A stretch of DNA of 64,000 nt, from positions 122,558 to 186,557 of the forward strand of contig JACKBJ010000005.1 in assembly GCA_020634625.1 (NCBI GenBank), written 5' to 3'. The DNA comes from Caldilineae bacterium (lineage in GTDB: Bacteria > Chloroflexota > Anaerolineae > Epilineales > Epilineaceae). Position 1 is the first letter of the stretch, and every line of letters begins with the position of its first letter. Below the pieces are notes generated by a model that searched no databases, was not told where the DNA came from, and saw only the letters and a list, made by a program, of their open reading frames with translations. Both the position numbers and the translations under genes were made by a program. Positions 58,155-64,000 of this stretch are shown piece after piece.

Positions 58155-60245
58155 ATGAACCCGCGCAGCGCCGCATCCCCGCTGGTCGCCGACCTCGATC
58201 TGCTCGAACGCGTGGGCGGGGAAGGAGGGCTGCGGGACCTGACGGCGCTCACGATTCGCATCGACGCCTGGCTCGACTTCGATCGCCCGATCCCGCTGCC
58301 GGAGGGCGGGAGCTGGCCCGAGCCGGGCCACCTGCTGCGGCAGGCGGACCGACAGACCTGGTGGCTCTTGCCCGGCGGCCGTCTGCTGAGCGTCCCGGAG
58401 ACGCCCGGTGGCCCCCTCGGCCCGATCGACCTCGTGGATCTGCCCGAGACGGGATTGGACCTCGAGATCCTGGCGGCGCATCTGCGGCCGATCCTGGTCA
58501 CCCGGCACCTCGGCGGCAGGCCGCTGACCGAGCTGAGCGGAGCGCAGGTGCCGCCGCTGGTGGCCGATCTCCTCGAGACGGCCTGGGCCTGCGGCCCTGC
58601 CGGGCGCGAGGCCATCTTCCGGCTCCTGGTCGGCGCCATGCGCGAGGCGCCGGGCTGGTCCGAGTCCACGGCGCGTTTGAAGGCGGGCTTCGAGCGCGGC
58701 CTGAGCGACCGGGCGCGGCCGGTGCGCGCGGTGGCGGCACACGCCCTGGTCCAGATGGCCGCCGGGCTGATCCCGGCGCCGCCGGGGGCCGATCCGCGCC
58801 GCATTCTAGGCGTCATGTTGCACATGCCGCGCGACGACGTGAAGGCCGACGTGCTGGCGGCGCTGCTCGAGCTGGCTCCAGGCCGGCTGGATGACCTGGC
58901 CGAGACGCTCGAGCCCCTGCTGCGCGAAGCCTCGGCGCTCGCGGACCCCGAAGCGCGTCGATTGGCCGGCGAGCTTCAGCTGCGCCTGGCCGGCGGGGCT
59001 GCCGTCTGGTCGATCGCCCGCGAGCTCGGCGCCGGCGATCCCGAGCTTCGCCGACGGGCGATCGAGCGCCTGGCGGCCGAGCCGCAGCAGCAGGTCGAGC
59101 TGCTCCTGCCCAATGCGCTCGATGCGATCGCGGACCCCGATCCGAAGGTGCGCGGCGCGGCGCTGGCGCTGCTGCAGCCGCGGCTGGCGGATTTCGATGC
59201 CGAGCTTCGGCTGCGGGTCCTGGTGACCCTGCTGGGCAGCGACGACCCGCGCCTGGTCGAGCTGGCGGTCGCCTTCCTGAGCGACCAGCCCGAGGCGCTC
59301 GGCGACACGCTGCGCGAGGCCTTGCGCGGAGCCCTCGACGGCCCGCCGGAAGCCCGCCATGCGGTGGCCCGGCTCTGGATCGAGAGCCATCGCGAACGCG
59401 CGGCGGGCGAGCTGGCGGAGGGCTACCGCGTCCTGCTCCACCATGCCGACCCGGTCCTGCGGCAGACGCTGCTGCGCGACCTGGTCCGGCGGCCGCCCGA
59501 GCGCCAGACGGTGCGCGACGCGCTGTTCAAGCTGCTGGTCGAGCGCCTGCAGGACGAGGAGTCGAGCCTGCGGCTCGAGGCGGCGCGCAGCATCGTGGCG
59601 CTGGGCTATCCGCATGCCACCGAGATCGTGGGGCAGCTGGTCTTCGACCGTGACCGCTACCTGCGCCGCGCGGCCGGCCAGCTGCTGGATCCGGTGCGCG
59701 AGCCACGGGCGGCCGCCGCGCTGCGCGATGCGGCGGCATCGATCGAGACGCTCTTCGACCTGGCATCGGCCGGCGACGGCGATGCCCGGCAGGCCTGGAG
59801 CCTGGCCCTGCGCGACATCTCGAGCCATCCGTCGGCACGCGTGCCGGGCCTGCTGGCCGCGCTGCTGGCGCTGATCCCGGCCGACACGGCCGACCCCTTC
59901 TTGCGCTTCGCCATCGACGAGCTCGATGCCGGCATTCTGCGGCGCACGGGCGATGTCGAGGACCTGCTCGCGCTCTGCCGGCGCCTGATCGAGCCCCCCG
60001 ACCCCCAGCCGGAGCATGCCCTGCGTCTGGCGGGCACGCTGGCCGGCGAGGATCCGCGCGCCTTCGACTTCCTGTGGACCTGCTACCAGGACAGCCGCGG
60101 TCAGGGCACCCGGGCGGCCGAGCGGGCGCTCGCCAGCCTGGCTTCGGGACGGGTATCGGAGCCGGTGCTGGACGAGGTGCGGCGCCTCGAGGCGCAGTCG
60201 CCCGGGCCGGCGGCGGCGCGGCTGCTGGCGCGTTTCGCCGGCTGA
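58155..60245 (+). CDS. HEAT-repeat scaffold protein
   Basis: Soluble protein of 696 residues made largely of HEAT-like helical repeats (about 180-690). Typical units are LLPNALDAIADPDPKVRGAALALLQPRL, LRVLVTLLGSDDPRLVELAVAFLSD and LLVERLQDEESSLRLEAARSIVALG. The first 150 residues are different, with several Trp and acidic stretches. HEAT proteins provide protein-binding surfaces; no partner is evident. The start is uncertain: ATG 58155 has GAGG directly adjacent, and 58095 would add 20 residues. Its TGA overlaps the dtd ATG by one base, so the two are coupled. Confidence 0.8.
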   Translation: MNPRSAASPLVADLDLLERVGGEGGLRDLTALTIRIDAWLDFDRPIPLPEGGSWPEPGHLLRQADRQTWWLLPGGRLLSVPETPGGPLGPIDLVDLPETGLDLEILAAHLRPILVTRHLGGRPLTELSGAQVPPLVADLLETAWACGPAGREAIFRLLVGAMREAPGWSESTARLKAGFERGLSDRARPVRAVAAHALVQMAAGLIPAPPGADPRRILGVMLHMPRDDVKADVLAALLELAPGRLDDLAETLEPLLREASALADPEARRLAGELQLRLAGGAAVWSIARELGAGDPELRRRAIERLAAEPQQQVELLLPNALDAIADPDPKVRGAALALLQPRLADFDAELRLRVLVTLLGSDDPRLVELAVAFLSDQPEALGDTLREALRGALDGPPEARHAVARLWIESHRERAAGELAEGYRVLLHHADPVLRQTLLRDLVRRPPERQTVRDALFKLLVERLQDEESSLRLEAARSIVALGYPHATEIVGQLVFDRDRYLRRAAGQLLDPVREPRAAAALRDAAASIETLFDLASAGDGDARQAWSLALRDISSHPSARVPGLLAALLALIPADTADPFLRFAIDELDAGILRRTGDVEDLLALCRRLIEPPDPQPEHALRLAGTLAGEDPRAFDFLWTCYQDSRGQGTRAAERALASLASGRVSEPVLDEVRRLEAQSPGPAAARLLARFAG

Positions 60246-60697
60246 TGCGCGCGCTCATCCAGCGCGTCGCGCGCGCCTCGGTGCGGGTCGACGGCGAGAC
60301 GATCGGGGCCATCGGGCCCGGTCTGCTGGTCCTGCTCGGGGTCGGTCGGGGCGACACCGAGGCGGAGGCCGAGTGGCTGGCGCGAAAGCTGCTCGGCTTG
60401 CGGGTCTTCGGCGGCGAGGACGGTCGATTCGACCGCTCGGTGGAGGAGGTCGAGGGCGCGTTGCTGGTCGTCAGCCAGTTCACGCTGTATGGCGATGCCC
60501 GACGCGGGCGTCGGCCCGACTTCACCGCCTCGGCCGCGCCCGAGCGCGCCGAGGCGCTCTACGAGCACTTCGTCGCCTGCCTCGGACGCGGCGGGCGACC
60601 GGTCGAGACCGGCCGCTTCGGCGCCATGATGGCGGTCGAGCTGGTCAACGACGGCCCGGTGACGTTGCTGCTCGAGCGCGAGGCAAGGGGCAGGTAG
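60245..60697 (+). CDS. dtd: D-aminoacyl-tRNA deacylase
   Basis: Hydrolyses D-aminoacyl-tRNAs, and glycyl-tRNA(Ala), to keep D-residues out of proteins. It has 150 residues, the usual size. Signatures: MRALIQRVARASVRVDGE, LLVVSQFTLYGDARRGRRPDF with the catalytic Thr, and VELVNDGPVTLLLE with the Gly-Pro cross-dimer motif. It is translated from an ATG overlapping the HEAT gene stop (TGATG). The last 139 bases overlap the 3' end of the convergent secreted-protein gene; dtd is clearly the constrained partner. Confidence 0.95.
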   Translation: MRALIQRVARASVRVDGETIGAIGPGLLVLLGVGRGDTEAEAEWLARKLLGLRVFGGEDGRFDRSVEEVEGALLVVSQFTLYGDARRGRRPDFTASAAPERAEALYEHFVACLGRGGRPVETGRFGAMMAVELVNDGPVTLLLEREARGR

Positions 60698-63399
60698 ACC
60701 CGCGACAGCTCGCGGCCGGGCTCCAGGGTCAGGGCCAGCTCCGCGCCGCCGCCGAGCTGCATCACCAGCTCGACCTGGTCGACGAGCGCCGGGTCCAGAT
60801 CCGGCGCGGGCAGCCAGAAACGGCCGTCATGCGCGACCGCGCCGCTGACGGCCAGCCATTCCGGGCGACCCGGCGCCGGCCAGAGGTGGTGAAAGGCTCG
60901 CAGGCGAGCGAAGGGCTGGCCCCGCCCGGCGACGGCGCCGCTCGCATCCGGGCGCCAGGCCAGGAAGGGAACCAGCGGCAGCTCGATCCGACCGCGTCGA
61001 TGCTCGAGCAGAACCCGGCGCGGCGTGAGCGGCGCCGGGTCGGCCAGACCGGCCAGCGCCAGGTGGGGTCGCCCATCGCCGGGCACCCGCGCGCTGCGCT
61101 GTTCGAGCGTGCGCCAGGCGCAGCCTTCGGCGCTGGCGGCGCGGCAGCCGGCCTGCAAGCTGACCGTCACCCAGGTTCCGGGCTCGGACAGCAGCGCCAG
61201 CTCCGGCCGACCCGGCGTCAGGCGCAGCTGCTCGATCGCCGCGCGCGCCAGCTGCGCGTGGCCCCGCGGCCGGGCGTAGCTGACCTCGGCCATCAGCCCT
61301 GGCACGAGCTGCTCCCACTCGCTGGCCGAGAGCTCGTGGTCGTAGACCCCGTTCTCGTCGGTGCCGGCACCCGTGTCCAGCGGCAGCCCGTCGCCTTGAT
61401 CGTTGGCGAAGCGGATCTCGACCACATCCTCGGCCGGAGCGATGCCGACTACGTCGCGTCCGCCCGGGTCGATGTGGGCGCTCATCGGCACCAGGTCGAC
61501 GGCGGCCGTGCCAAGGCCCTCGGACATCGCCACCACCAGATCGCCGCCGGCGAGCCACAGGCTGTCTCCGGCATCGTCGTGCAGCAGGGCTTCGCAGCGC
61601 CCGGCATCATCCGCGATGCGACAGCGCCCCGATCCGAGCAACAGGCCCCTGCGCTCGACCTCGACGCTGGCGCTCGAGCCGGGCGAGCCTTCGATCAGCA
61701 CCCGCTCGCCGTTGGCTTGCGGCAGGACGCGAAAGGCCCGCAGGTCCAGGCGCCGTGGCGGGCCGGAGCGGGCATCGGCGACCGCTACCTCGATCCGGTC
61801 GCCGGCACGGATGTCGGCCAGGCCGCGAAAATCGACCCGCCAGGCCCCGTCGGAATCGGCCGTGGCCCGTCGCGTCTCCCGCTGGCGCAGCACGGTGACC
61901 TCGACCGTCTCGCCCGCCCCGGCCCGGCCGACGACGCGGTCGAGGGCGGCGTCCGCTCGGGCATCGAGCCGGGCCTGGCGCCATTCGATGGCGTGCCACC
62001 GCGTGCGACCGTTGCCGGCATCGTAGCCCTCGATCGACAGGCTCAGACGATCGCCCTCGCCCAGGACCCGCGGCGGACCCGATTCGGTCAAGCCGAGGGC
62101 GAAGCGACCGTCCGGCCCGACGCGGCCTTCGGCGCGCAGGATCGTCGGCGAGTCCGGCGCGGCCAGCTCCAGGCGCAGCGCCGCGCCGGCCGTCCCTGTG
62201 CCCTCGACCCAAGCCCGGCCTGCATCGCGGCGCGTGACCTGCGGTCGGCCCAGGGCGACGCTGACACCGGGCAGCCGGACGAATCCCAGCTGCAGGGGTT
62301 CGGCGAGCCCCTCGGGCAGCGGCAGGTTGAAGTAGCCGTAGCGAGGGTCGGCGCGCAGCTCGACGCGGCCCTGGTCGAGCGCGATCCAGAGCGCTTCGCC
62401 CGGTGCGGTCTGGCCGGCCAGGCGCCCGCCGTCCGGATCCAGCTCGGCGCGCAACGGCGGCAGGCTCAGCACGATGGGCGCGCGCGCCGCGAACCCGTCC
62501 GGGTCGCCGGCATCGAAGCGCAGGGTCAGCCGATCGCCGGGCAGGATCGGGACCGGTGCGCCCACGGCGTCACGCAGCAGCAGCGCCGGCAAGCCGCCCC
62601 GGTCATAGCCTTCGGCGCTGGCCTTCGCGCGGCCTTCCGGATCGCTCAGCTCGGCCAGGACGCGCTCGCCGGGCCGCACCTGCAACCCGACGGCGGCCGA
62701 GCCGATGGCCAGCCTGGGCGACGGAAGGGCCCAGGCGGCCTGGAAGGCGATGCCGCCGTCCTGCAGCACCAGGGCGCTGCCGAAGGCGCCGGGGCCCAGG
62801 GTCAGCCCTTCGAAGCGAGCCGAGTAGCGTCCGGCGTCGTCGGATCGGGCCTGCAGTCGGGCGAAGCCACCCGCCGCGTCGAAGGCGGTCAGGTAGACCT
62901 GTGCGCCGACCGGGGCGAAGCCTTCGACCTGCCCCGACAGCGGGTCGACCGTGCTGCTGAGCGGCGGCACCGTCAGGGTCAGCGCCTGGCTGGCCTCGGC
63001 CTGGCTCAAGGACAGCACGATGCGGTCGCCCGGTCGAATCCGTCGCGGCTGGTAGCGCGGCAGGTCGCGCGACTCGAAGCGCAGCTCGAAGCTGCCGTCC
63101 AAGCCGGTTGGCTGGCCGTCGAGGGCGCGCGCGGCGCCGTCCGGGCCCAGCAACCGCGCGTCGACCCGCGTTCCGACGCCGACCCCGCTGACCTGACCGC
63201 TGATCTCGTAGCTGCCGACCGGCACCGTCAGGCTCTCGAAGCGGGCGGGCTCGCCGCGCAAGGGCCTGGCGTCGAGGCCTGCCGGGAGCCAGACGAGCAC
63301 CAGCAGGCCGAGCGTGGCGCCCCGACCCAGCACGGCCCGGAGTCTGGCGGCGCGCCCGGGGCTGGACGGTGACGGGGGGCGCATCGCAGGACCTGGCAT
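60559..63399 (-). CDS. Large secreted carboxypeptidase-regulatory-like/Ig-like repeat protein
   Basis: Exported protein of 946 residues and unknown function. The signal (AVLGRGATLGLLVLVWLPAGL, about 22-42) is followed by about eight repeats of 80-100 residues (to about 860). Turns like VSGVGVGTRVDARLLGPDG, GFAPVGAQVYLTAFDAAG and GSPGSSASVEVERRG mark them as beta-sandwich or carboxypeptidase-regulatory-type domains; RIRPGDRIVLSLS and ILPGDRLTLRFDAG recur. The natural C-terminal motif RVYLPLASR appears about 43 residues before the stop. The rest (SSSNVTGPSL...) is antisense to dtd, suggesting a lost stop codon. GGAGGT precedes the ATG. Confidence 0.78.
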   Translation of the reverse strand: MPGPAMRPPSPSSPGRAARLRAVLGRGATLGLLVLVWLPAGLDARPLRGEPARFESLTVPVGSYEISGQVSGVGVGTRVDARLLGPDGAARALDGQPTGLDGSFELRFESRDLPRYQPRRIRPGDRIVLSLSQAEASQALTLTVPPLSSTVDPLSGQVEGFAPVGAQVYLTAFDAAGGFARLQARSDDAGRYSARFEGLTLGPGAFGSALVLQDGGIAFQAAWALPSPRLAIGSAAVGLQVRPGERVLAELSDPEGRAKASAEGYDRGGLPALLLRDAVGAPVPILPGDRLTLRFDAGDPDGFAARAPIVLSLPPLRAELDPDGGRLAGQTAPGEALWIALDQGRVELRADPRYGYFNLPLPEGLAEPLQLGFVRLPGVSVALGRPQVTRRDAGRAWVEGTGTAGAALRLELAAPDSPTILRAEGRVGPDGRFALGLTESGPPRVLGEGDRLSLSIEGYDAGNGRTRWHAIEWRQARLDARADAALDRVVGRAGAGETVEVTVLRQRETRRATADSDGAWRVDFRGLADIRAGDRIEVAVADARSGPPRRLDLRAFRVLPQANGERVLIEGSPGSSASVEVERRGLLLGSGRCRIADDAGRCEALLHDDAGDSLWLAGGDLVVAMSEGLGTAAVDLVPMSAHIDPGGRDVVGIAPAEDVVEIRFANDQGDGLPLDTGAGTDENGVYDHELSASEWEQLVPGLMAEVSYARPRGHAQLARAAIEQLRLTPGRPELALLSEPGTWVTVSLQAGCRAASAEGCAWRTLEQRSARVPGDGRPHLALAGLADPAPLTPRRVLLEHRRGRIELPLVPFLAWRPDASGAVAGRGQPFARLRAFHHLWPAPGRPEWLAVSGAVAHDGRFWLPAPDLDPALVDQVELVMQLGGGAELALTLEPGRELSRVYLPLASRSSSNVTGPSLTSSTAIMAPKRPVSTGRPPRPRQATKCS

Positions 63400-63546
63400 G
63401 GCTTGACCTCCGCTTTCCGGCGGCCGGGCGCGGCCGCGTCGCTCGACTCGAATCCGAGGCCGAAGCGCCCGGCGGACGAGCCCTCCCGGCGCCGGGCCCG
63501 AGCCCCGTTCCGCGCCGTCTGGCGTTTCGGGCGGCTCGGAGCGCTG

Positions 63547-63555
63547 TGCTATGAT
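63547..63555 (+). promoter_or_regulatory. Promoter of the small barrel-like protein (extended -10)
   Basis: TGC-TATGAT lies 109 bases before the ATG at 63664. It has the same extended form as the rny, vanW, TPR and prs elements. Confidence 0.5.
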
Positions 63556-63663
63556 CGTCGCGGCTTGCGCGCCGCGGGGTCAGCCCCGATTCGGGCCCGC
63601 ATGGGCGTCGAAGGGCGGCCGCGAGCGCCCGAGCTTCACGTCCTGGCCCAGGCCGGAGCAACC

Positions 63664-63972
63664 ATGCAGCAGCTCACCAAGCTGATCATGACCTGGGACA
63701 TTATACCGGGTCAGGAACAGGCCTACATCGAGTTCAATCAGCGGGAGTTCGTGCCGCGGCTGCTCGCGCTGGGCTTGCAGCCGATGGACTCCTGGTACAC
63801 CGTCTACGGCGACGTGCCCCAGATCATGGCCGGTTGGGTCCACGAGGACGCCGAGCAGATCCGGGCCGCCGTGCGCAGCGAGGAATGGCAGGCGCTGTGC
63901 ACGGAGCTGCGCGACTTCGTGACCCGCTTCGGCTACAAGATCACGCCCGTCACCGGCCTGTTCCAGATGTAG
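63664..63972 (+). CDS. Small dimeric alpha/beta-barrel-like protein
   Basis: Protein of 102 residues, possibly of the dimeric alpha-beta barrel (ABM/NIPSNAP-like) fold: KLIMTWDIIPGQEQAYIEFNQREFVPRLLALG, then SWYTVYGDVPQIMAGWVHEDAEQIRAAVRSEEW. The strand-helix spacing and the Trp/Tyr positions fit such ferredoxin-like dimers. No catalytic residue is obvious. The ATG at 63664 follows CCGGAG and begins the folded region; an ATG at 63601 would add a tail of 21 residues with no clear support. The gene ends 28 bases before the window edge. Confidence 0.65.
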   Translation: MQQLTKLIMTWDIIPGQEQAYIEFNQREFVPRLLALGLQPMDSWYTVYGDVPQIMAGWVHEDAEQIRAAVRSEEWQALCTELRDFVTRFGYKITPVTGLFQM

Positions 63973-64000
63973 GCTGGCGGCGGGGCCCGGCATCAGGCCT

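Noticed and set aside
60016..63372. An 1118-codon plus-strand frame covering the end of the HEAT gene, dtd and the secreted protein
   Set aside because: It crosses several real genes in other frames and lacks any domain.

Overview
The window is strongly GC-rich and tightly packed with housekeeping and secreted-protein genes. I see no insertion sequences, phage genes, CRISPR array, tRNA or rRNA. The most likely source is a Chloroflexota bacterium (Anaerolineae/Caldilineae-like). This is inferred from the combination of rny next to a SpoVS gene, a VanW/recA/recX cluster, a three-piece propionyl-CoA carboxylase, a fused IcmF mutase, a DUF5667-type partner of an ECF sigma factor, NFACT/RqcH, and many secreted repeat proteins with Thr/Pro linkers. 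Recognisable -35/-10 promoters with 17-bp spacers occur several times, as do extended -10 elements of the form TGC-TATNNT. Start codons include TTG and GTG, and TTGA or ATGA overlaps between genes are common.

Layout. 1-6.1 kb (minus): VanW-like wall protein, then recA with a LexA-type box at its promoter, recX, ribonuclease Y and the first 20 codons of a SpoVS protein. 6.1-12.3 kb (plus): acyl-CoA dehydrogenase, carboxyltransferase, biotin carboxylase, biotin carrier, an RNase H-like protein and methylmalonyl-CoA epimerase, a propionyl-CoA/branched-chain acyl-CoA module. Its likely partner mutase (IcmF) lies at 35.9-39.5 kb. 12.4-16.3 kb: a Cys-rich exported protein with a C-terminal membrane anchor, a small Cys-containing secreted protein, a lipoprotein with two DsbA-like domains, and MscL. 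16.5-23.3 kb: cation/proton antiporter, then a minus-strand operon TetR - ABC1 kinase - DUF1990 - YndJ with two matching operator palindromes, a DUF1801 gene and a repeat-rich intergenic patch. 23.3-35.9 kb: S10 and M20 peptidases, SEC-C protein, PPP phosphatase, DHH-CBS protein, beta-helix protein, bactofilin-like lipoprotein, VIT-family transporter, an Asp-box propeller coupled to a MoaD-like protein, a dienelactone hydrolase-family lipoprotein and two small membrane proteins. 39.6-48 kb: TPR protein, Yip1-like protein, an ABC exporter with a CARDB protein, and prs. 48-58 kb (minus): two secreted repeat proteins, a membrane partner of an ECF sigma factor, the sigma factor, RqcH and a 62-residue protein. 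58-64 kb: HEAT-repeat protein, dtd, a 946-residue secreted protein whose 3' end overlaps dtd, and a small alpha/beta-barrel-like protein.

How the genes fit together. The carboxylase set makes methylmalonyl-CoA and Mce epimerises it. The mutase present has the Gln/Phe signature of isobutyryl-CoA mutase rather than the Tyr/Arg signature of methylmalonyl-CoA mutase. recA-recX form an SOS unit. The sigma factor and its DUF5667/DUF5666 membrane partner sit upstream of secreted repeat proteins that may be part of its regulon. The TetR operon is the clearest self-contained, poorly understood system in the window.
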